A stretch of DNA of 64,000 bases from Trachythela sp. YZ-2020 (Eukaryota > Cnidaria > Anthozoa > Malacalcyonacea > Clavulariidae), in the NCBI GenBank assembly GCA_016169945.1, contig JADLSH010000369.1:6528001-6592000 (forward strand), read 5' to 3'. A program made the position numbers and the translations under genes. Every line of letters starts with the position of its first letter. The stretch's first letter is position 1. Below are positions 1 through 10,744 of this stretch, piece by piece. The notes beneath the pieces were generated by a model. The model had not been told where the DNA came from. It saw only the letters and a program-made list of their open reading frames with translations, and did no database searches.

Positions 1-1112
1 CTACCGTTCTTCCTGTTCCTAGCGTTCCTGCCGTTCCTACCGTTCCTAGCGTTCTTCCTGTTCCTAGCGTTCTTGCCGTTCCCAGCGTTCTTGCCGTTCC
101 TACAGTTCTTGCCGTTCCTAGCGTTCTTGCTGTTCATGCCGTTCCTAGCGTTCTTGCTGTTCCTAGCGTTCTTGCCGTTCCCAGAGTTCTTGCTGTTCCT
201 ACAGTTCTTGCCGTTCCTAGCGTTCTTGCTGTTCCTGGCGTTCTTGCCGTTCTTGCCGTTCCTAGCGTTCTTGCTGTTCCTGGCGTTCTTGCTGTTCCTA
301 GCGTTCCTAGCGTTCTTGCCGTTCCTAGCGTTCTTGCTGTGCCTGGCGTTCCTGCCGTTCTTGCCGTTCCTACAGTTCTTGCCGTTCCTAGCGTTCTTGC
401 TGTTCCTAGCGTTCCTGGCGTTCCCAGCGTTCTTGCCGTTCCTAGCGTTCTTGCCGTTCCTAGCGTTCTTGCCGTTCCTAGCGTTCTTGCCGTTCCTAGC
501 GTTCTTGCCGTTCCTAGCGTTCTTGCTGTTCCTAGCGTTCTTGCTGTTCCTGGCGTTCTTGCTGTTCCCAGCGTTCTTCCGGTTCCTAGCGTTCCTGCCG
601 TTCTTCCCGTTCCTAGCGTTCCTGCCGTTCCCAGCGTTCTTGCCATTCCTACAGTTCTTGCCGTTCCTAGCGTTCTTCTGTTCCTGGCGTTCCTGCCGTT
701 CCCAGCGTTCTTGCCGTTCCTACAGTTCTTGCCGTTCCTAGCGTTCTTGCTGTTCCTAGCGTTCCTGCCTTCCTGGCGTTCTTTCCGTTCCTAGCGTTCC
801 CAGCGTTCTTCCCGTTCCTACAGTTCTTGGCGTTCCTAGCGTTCTTCCTGTTCTTGGCGTTCCTAGCGTTCCTAGCGTTCCTAGGTTCTTGCTGTTCCTA
901 CCGTTCCAGCCGTTCCTAGCGTTCTTGCTGTTCCTGGCGTTCTTGCTGTTCCTGGCGTTCCTGCAGTTCCCAGCGTTCCTACCATTCCTACAGTTCTTGC
1001 TGTTCCTACCGTTCCTACAGTTCTTGCCGTTCTTGTTGTTCCTAGCGTTCTTGCTGTTCCCAGCGTTTCTACCGTTCCTGCCGTTCCTAGCGTTCCTACC
1101 GTTCCTAGCCAT
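1..1112. repeat. 9/18-bp minisatellite array, left block
   Basis: The block is built almost entirely of two alternating 9-mers, GTTCCTAGC and GTTCTTGCC, with point variants, giving an 18-bp unit. The array runs off the left edge of the window. The period is a multiple of three and the unit has no stop codon, so several frames on both strands stay open (Leu-Pro-Phe-type and Gly-Thr-Ala-type repeats). I treat these as non-coding artefacts. The same satellite, inverted, borders the right side of the Penelope palindrome at 7347–8802 and resumes at 9906–10134. Confidence 0.95.
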
Positions 1113-1698
1113 AGTCATTCTGAGATAAAGAGTACTTACAAGCCACTGGTAAATTTCTTACTATTTTAATGTTCGAATATTTGAACAAATTGTTGGCATC
1201 GTTTCATAAATGACTAATAGTTCGTGTAAAACAACCATCATAAACACATATTACTTCACTTGCACCTGGTTGAAAGCATGGTGCTGTAAATATAGAAATT
1301 GACTGAATGATTTAGAAATTGAATAGCAAACTATCTATCTATCGACATTTTACCGTGGTACATTCATTGTGCTCTCGAGTTTTGAAATGAAAACAAGTCG
1401 GCCGAAGCAGCCTCGTATTTTCATTGCCTCGTGTTTTTCAAATAACAACTAAATTGTTCTCGCGTGCAGTTTCAACACTCGTATTAGTCCATTAATAATA
1501 ATAATAGACTTTATTTACCATCTTTGGCAATAAAAGAATACGATGGTAATATGGTATTACATTTTATGTTATTGTAAATTTAAATTAGATTAGTTCAAAT
1601 TTAATATATATCATTCATTTCTAAATATAAATTCAATCCAGGATACTTCAAAAAGGTTTATTACAATTTTTATTTTTGCAACGTTTCGGACAGTTTAA

Positions 1699-1926
1699 CC
1701 ACAGAGTAATCACATACAGAGGTGCATCTTCGCGGAAAAACCGTAAGTTGTTTTTAACTGGCCGCCATTTTCTTAGCCAGTACCTGCACATGCGCAGTTT
1801 ACGTATGCTGACGGCCTCTCTTCACTGGACTGGCTAAGAACATGGCGGATTTTGCCGAAAAAGCCCTTACGCCGACATCAAAGGTCGGCACATGAAGATA
1901 AACCTCTGTATGTGATTACTCTGTGG
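1699..1926. mobile_element. MITE, left-arm copy, flanked by TTTAA
   Basis: Its terminal inverted repeats begin CCACAGAGTAATCACATAC and both ends are flanked by TTTAA. That is compatible with a TTAA-targeting (piggyBac-like) or 5-bp duplication. The interior holds a CTTAGCCAG...CTGGCTAAG palindrome and the box ACATGGCGGATTTTGCC. The matching copy in the right arm sits at the homologous position, so the insertion is older than the inverted duplication. There is no coding capacity. Confidence 0.7.
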
Positions 1927-1996
1927 TTTAACTGTCCGTCTTCGTGAGGCTGTTTACAAACTACAAATTTAAGACGCTGACGCGTATCATCAACCG

Positions 1997-2257
1997 TCAT
2001 TTTCGCTGGCGTAATTCGTTTTCCCGCTCACGCGCTTTCGCTTGTCTCTCATTTCGAGATACTTCTTTATCGAAATAGCTGTTCAGTAGCTGACGCCATG
2101 TCATCAACTGTTCGTGACTATTTAAAATCTCCTTCCCTTTGTGTTGTTCTCTTATTGATTCGATTCCTTCTCTCGCTTTCCTTTGTCTTCGTCCATATTC
2201 ACATGTTACAATCCTCGCTTTATAATAATAATATAATGAATTTGTCACTTTGTACAT
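1997..2257 (-). CDS. Small basic ORF (86 aa) 3' of the Penelope endonuclease, left arm
   Basis: The 86-codon ORF is rich in Lys, Arg and Glu, starts MYKVTNSLYYYYKARIVTC and ends ELRQRK. It is identical in length and sequence to the ORF at 6202–6462 in the other arm. It lies downstream of the reverse transcriptase–endonuclease frame in the same orientation. I do not recognise a domain. It may be part of the Penelope terminal region or coincidental. Lack of decay in both copies is weak evidence, since the arms are young. Confidence 0.35.
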   Translation of the reverse strand: MYKVTNSLYYYYKARIVTCEYGRRQRKAREGIESIREQHKGKEILNSHEQLMTWRQLLNSYFDKEVSRNERQAKARERENELRQRK

Positions 2258-2345
2258 GATACAAACTAATTAAAGACTAATAAAGACAGATTAGACAAAT
2301 CGTGACAGGGGAAAGGAACAGGACTCTCGTCCCAATTGACACCTA

Positions 2346-3856
2346 ACCCCTAGCTTTATCCCAATCAATCCCACTTTCACAACTTACATCTGGTCTCGCT
2401 AATCCTCCGTCCTCCTTTCCCATTCTCTCCTCTGCCGAAACCAATTTTCCATTCTTTAAATCCTCACTAGTCAATCTCACCTTACTCTCTTACGTGTAAT
2501 CTCTCACTAGTTAATCTCTAGTTAATCTCACTAATTAATCTCTAGTTAATCTCACTAGTTAATCACTAGTTAGATTACTCTCTCACTAGTTAATCTCACC
2601 TTACGTGTTCTTTCTTCCTTGTTTCAAACAATCGCAATGTCTCACCTACATATACAGCTTTCTCACATTTACATGGTATACTATACACCACCGCCTTTCG
2701 TTTATCTCCCAGTGGTTTCTGACTTCTCGCTTTCAATTCTCTCACTTTCCTACCAGGCCTGAAGGTTGTACGGAAACGATGTTTCCTGACAACCCTCTTG
2801 AACTTTTCCGACAGCCCTCGCACATACGGTATACTCACAGTTCCTCTATAACTCTCTCTCTCTTCTGTCAACTCTCCTGTTTCATTCCCTTTGCATTCCA
2901 TATACTTCCTCACCTTCTTTCTCTCATATCCATTAGCCACAAACACGTCCTCAATGTTCGTCAATTCGTCATCTAAACATTCTTATCACACAACGCTCTC
3001 GCTCTTTCCGCAAACCCCTTTATTATGCCTTTCTTCATACAGGGAGGATAGTTTGATCTTTCTTTGACATAATGTTGGTATGCGTCTTCTTCTAGTTTAC
3101 CATGCACTCGACCTGCTTCGTCTTTCTATCAACTTTCTGCTTTAGGTCCAAGACCGACAAAACATCACCATCTTGTTCTTCCTTCGTAAACACAATCACC
3201 CCCTTCTCCACACCATTCAAATGTTCCAATATCTGTTCCGACTGTTCGCTCTTACACTTCAACTCGCTATCATCTACGTACCAAAACCACTGATCTAAAG
3301 GGTACGGCGACGTCTTCGTTGCACGAATCTGGAATTCTTCCATGTAGATGATCGTAATCTCGCCTGTTGCTCCTAGACCAATCGGACCACTTTCCAAGAC
3401 GTAATGCTTTCCATCAAACTCACAGTACGTTAAACCGAACATCCACCTTAATAATTCCACCATAATCGAATCCACTCTCAACTCTGTTATGACCTTTAAT
3501 CTTCTATTTTTTCTCAGCAACTGTTCAACCAGTTCTAATGCCTCGCGTATTGGAATTGACGGATAAAGATTCTTCACGTCATAGCTCACTAGGACCTCAT
3601 CTCGCTCAATTCTCCAGCTTTTAACTTTTTCTCTCAACTCTCTCGAATTCTTTATATATAATCCACTCCGTCCTTGTATTGATCTTAAAATTGGAATTAA
3701 ATATCTGGAAACCCTTTCAAACGGCGATCCCACGGTTGAAACCACACCTCTCAAAGGAACCCCGTCCTTGTGTATTTTTGGTAAACCCGATAATCTTGGA
3801 GCATGGCACTCTTTTGGTTTTAAATATTTACCTTTGCCCTTTGGCATCTCATCTCA
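2346..3856 (-). pseudogene. Penelope-like element reverse transcriptase + GIY-YIG endonuclease, left copy (5'-truncated, frameshifted)
   Basis: Read on the minus strand, the frame starting near 3847 (MPKGKGKYLKPKECHAPRLS) carries the Penelope signature SGLPKIHKDGVPLRGVVS and the reverse-transcriptase catalytic box WYVDDSELK. A frameshift follows at VECMVN, near 3095. The endonuclease half then reads from VFVANGYERKK through SIPYVRGLSEKFKRVV to the GIY-YIG-type core VVYSIPCKCEKAVYVGE and the downstream LFETRKKEH. In this copy the linker before SIPYVRG is still open (TEERESYRGTV), whereas the right copy has an extra frameshift there. The region upstream of the RT start is missing because the palindrome arm ends at 3856. 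The element would copy itself by target-primed reverse transcription, but this copy is not functional. Confidence 0.88.
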
Positions 3857-3976
3857 TCTCTTATTCTACGAATAAGACTATCGAAAGACGAAAACAAGGT
3901 GCGTAGTGTTTCTCAAATGAAAACTAGACTAGAAAGTACACGAGTAAAATCACGGATTAAAGATATATGACGAAAG

Positions 3977-6116
3977 TTGTTTTCTGTTGATCGCCAGAGT
4001 AGAGATATTTTTACAGAATTGAAAGAGAAGTTAACAGAGAGAGACTTTCGATGGGTTGAAGAAGTTATTAAGAGCTCGGAAAGAAAGGAAAGTAAACAGA
4101 CGAGAGAAAAACAGATAAAGAAATACGATGGGTTGCTTGCTGAGAAAGCAAAGATTGAAAATAAAAGGAACGAGATTTTAGCAGAAAAGAGCGAATGAAG
4201 GAAATAAAGATCAAGAAAGAAGTGAATAGATAGCGATCTGAAACAATATCTTGCTTTGGGGCCTGATTTTTGTGAGGCTCCAAGACAAGTTCCATATGAA
4301 ACAATAATTACAGAAACGTAGAAGGTATGTTCGATGATAAGAAGTGAAAGTGAAGTAACAGAGACATCGGAAGAGGTGATCGAGCGCGAAATAGATGAAG
4401 TCCGGGAAAACGTAAAAGTGATCTTGGGGAAAGCGAGAGGCAAGAGATACCAGTCAAATTTAACAAAAGAAGAAATCATGGGAAAAAGAAGGCTTTGAAG
4501 GATGACAGCAAGGTATTTCCACCAGCGGACAAAGGACGTATAATGGTAGTGTTGGACAAATGGGAAAGTCAGGGAGGAGAGAATAGTTATGAGTTTAAAA
4601 TGAAGCAAGTACTTATTGACTTGAAAGCAAGACCGAGCGTGAGAGCAGAGAAAGATTGGGACTTGACAGTAAAAGTTTGTCACGATGGTGCAAAGATTAT
4701 TGACAAACTTGTAGAGAGAGAGATGAGATGCCAAAGGGCAAAGGTAAATATTTAAAACCAAAAGAGTGCCATGCTCCAAGATTATCGGGTTTACCAAAAA
4801 TACACAAGGACGGGGTTCCTTTGAGAGGTGTGGTTTCAACCGTGGGATCGCCGTTTGAAAGGGTTTCCAGATATTTAATTCCAATTTTAAGATCAATACA
4901 AGGACGGAGTGGATTATATATAAAGAATTCGAGAGAGTTGAGAGAAAAAGTTAAAAGCTGGAAAATTGAGCGAGATGAGGTCCTAGTGAGCTATGACGTG
5001 AAGAATCTTTATCCGTCAATTCCAATACGCGAGGCATTAGAACTGGTTGAACAGTTGCTGAGAAAAAATAGAAGATTAAAGGTCATAACAGAGTTGAGAG
5101 TGGATTCGATTATGGTGGAATTATTAAGGTGGATGTTCGGTTTAACGTACTGTGAGTATGATGGAAAGCATTACGTCTTGGAAAGTGGTCCGATTGGTCT
5201 AGGAGCAACAGGCGAGATTACGATCATCTACATGGAAGAATTCCAGATTCGTGCAACGAAGACGTCGCCGTACCCTTTAGATCAGTGGTTTTGGTACGTA
5301 GATGATAGCGAGTTGAAGTGTAAGAGCGAACAGTCGGAACAGATATTGGAACATTTGAATGGTGTGGAGAAGGGGGTGATTGTGTTTACGAAGGAAGAAC
5401 AAGATGGTGATGTTTTGTCGGTCTTGGACCTAAAGCAGAAAGTTGATAGAAAGACGAAGCAGGTCGAGTGCATGGTAAACTAGAAGAAGACGCATACCAA
5501 CATTATGTCAAAGAAAGATCAAACTATCCTCCCTGTATGAAGAAAGGCATAATAAAGGGGTTTGCGGAAAGAGCGAGAGCGTTGTGTGATAAGGAATGTT
5601 TAGATGACGAATTGACGAACATTGAGGACGTGTTTGTGGCTAATGGATATGAGAGAAAGAAGGTGAGGAAGTATATGGAATGCAAAGGGAATGAAACAGG
5701 AGAGTTGACAGAAGAGAGAGAGTTATAGAGGAACTGTGAGTATACCGTATGTGCGAGGGCTGTCGGAACAGTTCAAGAGGGTTGTCAGGAAACATCGTTT
5801 CCGTACAACCGTCAGGCCTGGAAGGAAAGTGAGAGAATTGAAAGCGAGAAGTCAGAAACCACTGGGAGATAAACGAAAGGCGGTGGTGTATAGTATACCA
5901 TGTAAATGTGAGAAAGCTGTATATGTAGGTGAGACATTGCGATTGTTTGAAACAAGGAAGAAAGAACACGAGAGTAAGGTGAGATTGACTAGTGAGGATT
6001 TAAAGAATGGAAAATTGGTTTCGGCAGAGGAGAGAATGGGAAAGGAGGACGGAGGATTAGCGAGACCAGATGTAAGTTGTGAAAGTGGGATTGATTGGGA
6101 TAAAGCTAGGGGTTAG
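3977..6116 (+). pseudogene. Penelope-like element reverse transcriptase + GIY-YIG endonuclease, right copy (frameshifted)
   Basis: This is the more complete copy. The centre of the palindrome supplies N-terminal sequence absent from the left arm: a Lys/Glu-rich segment from 3977 (MFSVDRQSRDIFTELKEKL) and, from about 4495, the Penelope N-terminal motif VFPPADKGRIMVVLDKW. The RT core follows at 4728–5483 with LSGLPKIHKDGVPLRGVV, SYDVKNLYPSIPI and WYVDDSELK. The C-terminal GIY-YIG endonuclease (VYSIPCKCEKAVYVGETLRL, then TRKKEH) ends at 6116. Several frameshifts break the frame, near 4200–4490, 4740, 5470 and 5728. The one near 5470 is shared with the left copy and so predates the duplication. 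The C-terminal position of the endonuclease fits canonical endonuclease-positive Penelope-like elements. Confidence 0.88.
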
Positions 6117-6201
6117 GTGTCAATTGGGACGAGAGTCCTGTTCCTTTCCCCTGTCACGATTTGTCTAATCTGTCTTTATTAGTCTTTAATTAGTTTGTAT
6201 C

Positions 6202-6462
6202 ATGTACAAAGTGACAAATTCATTATATTATTATTATAAAGCGAGGATTGTAACATGTGAATATGGACGAAGACAAAGGAAAGCGAGAGAAGGAATCGAA
6301 TCAATAAGAGAACAACACAAAGGGAAGGAGATTTTAAATAGTCACGAACAGTTGATGACATGGCGTCAGCTACTGAACAGCTATTTCGATAAAGAAGTAT
6401 CTCGAAATGAGAGACAAGCGAAAGCGCGTGAGCGGGAAAACGAATTACGCCAGCGAAAATGA
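6202..6462 (+). CDS. Small basic ORF (86 aa) 3' of the Penelope endonuclease, right arm
   Basis: This is the same 86-codon frame as on the minus strand at 1997–2257 (KARIVTCEYGRRQRKAREGI, ending RENELRQRK). It begins 86 bases after the endonuclease stop. No family is recognised. It is followed directly by the sequence leading into the hammerhead-like stem at 6515–6532. Confidence 0.35.
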   Translation: MYKVTNSLYYYYKARIVTCEYGRRQRKAREGIESIREQHKGKEILNSHEQLMTWRQLLNSYFDKEVSRNERQAKARERENELRQRK

Positions 6463-6514
6463 CGGTTGATGATACGCGTCAGCGTCTTAAATTTGTAGTT
6501 TGTAAACAGCCTCA

Positions 6515-6780
6515 CGAAGACGGACAGTTAAACCACAGAGTAATCACATACAGAGGTTTATCTTCATGTGCCGACCTTTGATGTCGGCGTAAGGGCTTTT
6601 TCGGCAAAATCCGCCATGTTCTTAGCCAGTCCAGTGAAGAGAGGCCGTCAGCATACGTAAACTGCGCATGTGCAGGTACTGGATAAGAACATGGCGGCCA
6701 GTTAAAAACACCTTACGGTTTTTCCGCGAAGATGCACTAGCTCTGTATGTGATTACTCTGTGGTTAAACTGTCCGAAACC
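6515..6780 (+). other. Hammerhead-like stem interrupted by a MITE
   Basis: Removing the MITE at 6533–6763 together with one TTAAA copy leaves CACGAAGACGGACAG, then TTAAA, then CTGTCCGAAACC. The GGACAG/CTGTCC pairing followed by GAAAC looks like stem II and the 3' core of a hammerhead ribozyme, which Penelope-like elements are known to carry in their terminal repeats. The 5' core (expected CUGANGA) is degenerate here, so activity is doubtful. The mirrored copy is at about 1683–1950. Confidence 0.3.
6533..6763. mobile_element. MITE, right-arm copy, flanked by TTAAA
   Basis: This is the reverse-complement partner of 1699–1926. The terminal repeats CCACAGAGTAATCACATACA and TGTATGTGATTACTCTGTGG are flanked by TTAAA on both sides. 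It is inserted in the loop of the hammerhead-like hairpin. Confidence 0.7.
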
Positions 6781-7346
6781 TTGCAAAAATAAAAATTGTA
6801 ATAAACCTTTTTGAAGTATCCTGGATTGAATTTATATTTAGAAATGAATGATATATATTAAATTTGAACTAATCTAATTTAAATTTACAATAACATAAAA
6901 TGTAATACCATATTACCATCGTATTCTTTTATTGCCAAAGATGGTAAATAAAGTCTATTATTATTATTAATGGACTAATACGAGTGTTGAAACTGCACGC
7001 GAGAACAATTTAGTTGTTATTTGAAAAACACGAGGCAATGAAAATACGAGGCTGCTTCGGCCGACTTGTTTTCATTTCAAAACTCGAGAGCACAATGAAT
7101 GTACCACGGTAAAATGTCGATAGATAGATAGTTTGCTATTCAATTTCTAAATCATTCAGTCAATTTCTATATTTACAGCACCATGCTTTCAACCAGGTGC
7201 AAGTGAAGTAATATGTGTTTATGATGGTTGTTTTACACGAACTATTAGTCATTTATGAAACGATGCCAACAATTTGTTCAAATATTCGAACATTAAAATA
7301 GTAAGAAATTTACCAGTGACTTGTAAGTACTCTTTATCTCAGAATG

Positions 7347-8802
7347 ACTATGGCTAGGAACGGTAGGAACGGAAAGAACGGCAGGAACGGTAGAAACGCT
7401 GGGAACAGCAAGAACGCTAGGAACAGCAATAACTGTAGGAACGGTAGGAACGCTGGGAACGGCAGGAACCCCAGGAACAGCAAGAACGCTAGGAACGGCT
7501 GGAACGGTAGGAACAGCAAGAACCTAGGAACGCCAAGAACTGTAGGAACGGGAAGTACGCTGGGAACGGCAAGAACGCTGGGAACAGCAGGAACGCTAGG
7601 AACGGCAGGAACAGCAAGAACGCTAGGAACGGGAAGAACGGCAGGAACGCTAGGAACGGAAAGAACGCCAGGAAAAGCAAGAAGGCTAGGAACGGCAAGA
7701 ACTGTAGGAACGGCAAGAATGCTGGGAACGGCAGGAACGCTAGGGACAGCAAGAACGCTAGGAACGGCAAGAACTGTAGGAACGGCAAGAACGCTAGGAA
7801 CAGCAAGAACGCTAGGAACGGGAAGAACTGTAGGAACGGCAAGAACGGTAAGAACTGTAGGAACGGCAAGAACGGCGGGAACGGTAGGAACGGCAGGAAC
7901 GCTAGGAACAGCAAGAACGCTAGGAACGGCAAGAACTGTAGGAACGGGAAGAACGCTAGGAACAGCAAGAACGCTAGGAGCGGAAAGAACGCCAGGAACA
8001 ACAAGAACGGTAGGAACGGTAAGAACTGTAGGAACGGCGGGAACGCTAGGAACGGCAGGAACGCTAGGAACAGCAAGAACGCTAGGAACGCCAGGAACAG
8101 CAAGAACGCTAGGAACGGTAGGAACAGCAAGAACGCTAGGAACGGGAAGAACGGCTGGAACGCTAGGAACGGAAAGAACGCCAGGAACAGCAAGAACGCT
8201 AGGAACGACAAGAACGCTAGGAACGGCAAGAACTGTAGGAACGGCAAGGACGCTGGGAACGGCAAGAACGCTAGGAACGCTAGGAACAGCAAGAACGCTA
8301 GGAACGGCAAGAACTGTAGGAACGGCAAGAAAGCTGGGAACGGCAGGAACGCTAGGAACAGCAAGAACGCTAGGAACGGCAAGAACGCTAGGAACGGCAA
8401 GAACGCTAGGAACGGCAAGAACGCTAGGAACGGCAAGAACGCTAGGAACAGCAAGAACGCTAGGAACGGCAAGAACGCTAGGAACGGCAAGAACGCTAGG
8501 AACGGCAAGAACGCTGGGAACGGCAGGAACGCTAGGAACGGCAAGAAAGCTGGGAACGGCAGGAACGCTAGGAACAGCAAGAACGCTAGGAACAGCAAGA
8601 ACGCTAGGAACGGCAAGAACTGTAGGAACGGCAAGAAAGCTGGGAACGGCAGGAACGCTAGGAACAGCAAGAACGCTAGGAACAGCAAGAACGCTAGGAA
8701 CGGCAAGAACGCTAGGAACGGCAAGAACGCTAGGAACGGCAAGAACGCTAGGAACAGCAAGAACGCTAGGAACGGCAGGAACGCTAGGAACAGCAAGAAC
8801 GC
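7347..8802. repeat. 9/18-bp minisatellite array, right block
   Basis: This is the reverse-complement orientation of the block at 1–1112 (unit GGAACGGCAAGAACGCTA). The array is about 1.46 kb. It is abruptly interrupted at 8803 by a LINE and resumes at 9906. The long open frames across it are by-products of the 9-bp period. Confidence 0.95.
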
Positions 8803-9905
8803 TCCTTTCTAAATTGGCCTCTATCAACATTCTCCTTTCTAAATTGGCCTCTATCAACATAACTAAATCTTTTTGGCTGTGGATTCGAGATTTCCTATCC
8901 ATGAGAAGTCAACAGGTAAAGCTACTTCAAATGTTGTCAACATCTGCTCCATGCCCAGCTGGAGTTCCGCAAGGCTCGGTCATCTCTCCTATGCTATTTA
9001 ATGTATACATCGATGATTTAGAGGATGAAATCCCTGCAAACCTAACCGTCGATACCTCGAAGTATGCCGATGACTGCACACTCGATCAAGCAGTTGGAGC
9101 CGGGGAAATAAGCCATGTCCAACAGGCTCTAGACATTATCCAAAATTGGTCAGTGTCGAACAAAATGACCATCAACGTCAAAAAAACAAAGGACATGTGG
9201 ATATGCTTCACGGAATCAGTATCGGAACCTCCTCCTGTTTATATCGGTGATGAACTAGTTGAAAGAGTGGACAAATTTAAACTACTTGGAATGGGGTTTC
9301 AAAACAACCTCAAATGGAACAATCATATTGAAACTGTTATACAGAAAGCTAACCGTCAAGTATATATCTTAAGAGAATGCAGGAAAGCTAATCTACCTGT
9401 GGAAGTAGGTATTACCCTTTATAAATCCAATATTAGATCTATTCTTGAATATGCCTCACCTATCTGGGGTGGCCTTCCAACTTATCTCGTAAATGAAATT
9501 GAACGAACCCAGACCCGCTGACTCCGAGTTCTTGGTTATAACAATGACTGTCTACAAAGCCTCTCTGATCGAAGAGAAGAACTTCTGAAACGTGAAGCGT
9601 GGAAGATTATGAATGATCCTTCCCATCCTTTTCATACAAGACTTTTTAAATCAAATAATCCATACGATTTACGAACAATTAATAGTAAAAACACATTATC
9701 GCGAACTGAAAGACATAAACGCTCCTTCTTAGCTCGTGCAAGTGCACTCACATAGTTTTTAGTTTGTCTATACATACTTAAGATTCTTATCTGTATATAA
9801 TGTTCTAAGATATTTTTAATGTAATTTGAATCAACCTGTAAATCCATTGTACTTTTATACTTAAGATGGATAAATAAAGATTATTATTATTATTATTATT
9901 ATTAC
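8803..9905 (+). mobile_element. 5'-truncated LINE (jockey/CR1/L2-like) inserted into the satellite
   Basis: The encoded reverse transcriptase begins inside the palm domain (TKSFWLWIRDFL), passes CPAGVPQGSVISPMLFNVYI, the catalytic KYADDCTLD and the thumb motif ILEYASPIWGGLP, and is cut by a TGA at about 9520 where the family continues (LRVLGYNNDCLQSL). The frame then runs to about 9753. The 3' end is a run of ATT repeats, typical of these LINEs, and satellite resumes directly after it. At the 5' junction a 30-bp segment is duplicated in tandem (8803–8832 and 8833–8862, about TTCTAAATTGGCCTCTATCA). Confidence 0.9.
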
Positions 9906-10134
9906 TAGGAACGGCAAGAACGCTAGGAACGGCAAGAACGCTAGGAACGGCAAGAACGCTAGGAACGGCAAGAACGCTAGGAACGGCAAGAACGCTAGGA
10001 ACGGCAAGAACGCTAGGAACGCCAGGAACGGCAACAACGCTAGGAACGGCAAGAACGCTAGGAACGGCAGGAACAGCAAGAACGCTAGGAACGCCAGGAA
10101 CGGGAAGAACGGCACGGTAGGAACGCTAGGAATT
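9906..10134. repeat. 9/18-bp minisatellite, third block
   Basis: This continues the satellite beyond the LINE insertion with the same orientation and unit as 7347–8802. It ends where CTAGGAATTACGGGAACG passes into unique sequence. Within it the 18-bp unit is very regular, so it is probably a recently homogenised part of the array. Confidence 0.95.
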
Positions 10135-10744
10135 ACGGGAACGTATTGCCTAATAAGTATATCTATGCTAATAAGGAACGAATAATTATGACGTCATTTC
10201 GGGACTCTTATATGAAACTTCAGCCGATAAATGTCAAAAGCTGTGTTACCCTTACTCTCACGGGATAATTATTTGTTCATAAAAACAACTGCAAAATTAT
10301 ACTGATAAACGTTCGCCAGAATACTGTAACATTTTATGTTACAAATATTAAAAAAGTATTTAGTATCTTGCGCTTTAAAAGCAACAGAATAGTTGCGGAC
10401 ATATTTAAAGATAAAGCATGTGGATCGAAGTCATGAAAATAGAAGTCGAATGGCTTTAATCAAGTTTCGACAGACAAAACAAACTTCTGACTTGGCTTCT
10501 ACACTACGTCGTTTGATGCTGCTAAAGCTAAGCGTTTAATAAACGGAGAATGTGTATTAAATGGATTCCCTAATGGTCTTAGTTCGACGGAGTAAACATG
10601 TTCAAACCACTTAGAAACTGTATAAAGTATGAAGAGTTGTGAGCGCCGAGCTCGAATGGAAAGTATAACTTAATTTATTATACATTGTCGTCACTACGTG
10701 TCTTCTGATTGGCTAATTGCTTACAGTTAAATATGGGAATCACG
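10135..10744. other. No gene recognised
   Basis: This is AT-rich sequence between the satellite and the TIR element at 10745. I see no long open frame, repeat or domain. Confidence 0.5.

Larger units (their letters stand above)
1116..7346. repeat. Large inverted duplication (palindrome) carrying a Penelope-like element
   Basis: The sequence from 1116 to about 3856 is repeated in reverse complement from about 4715 to 7346. The arms are about 2.7 kb with a unique centre of about 0.86 kb, and they differ by scattered substitutions and small indels. The identity does not stop at the retroelement. It includes flanking DNA, a MITE (1699–1926 and 6533–6763) and the junction with the satellite on both sides. 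This is therefore an inverted segmental duplication, not two independent insertions. A hairpin read artefact in the assembly is possible, but the arms have different indels. Confidence 0.9.

Noticed and set aside
1..1128. Leu/Pro/Phe-repeat or Gly/Thr/Ala-repeat proteins
   Set aside because: The 9-bp satellite has no stop codon in several frames on both strands; the same artefact occurs at 7334–9521.
3913..4896. 327-codon minus-strand frame across the palindrome centre
   Set aside because: It is antisense to the Penelope N-terminal region, where the + strand shows family motifs; composition is typical of a shadow frame.
7344..9521. 725-codon fusion of repeat protein and reverse transcriptase
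   Set aside because: The frame merely runs from satellite into the inserted LINE. The junction is an insertion site, not a gene fusion.
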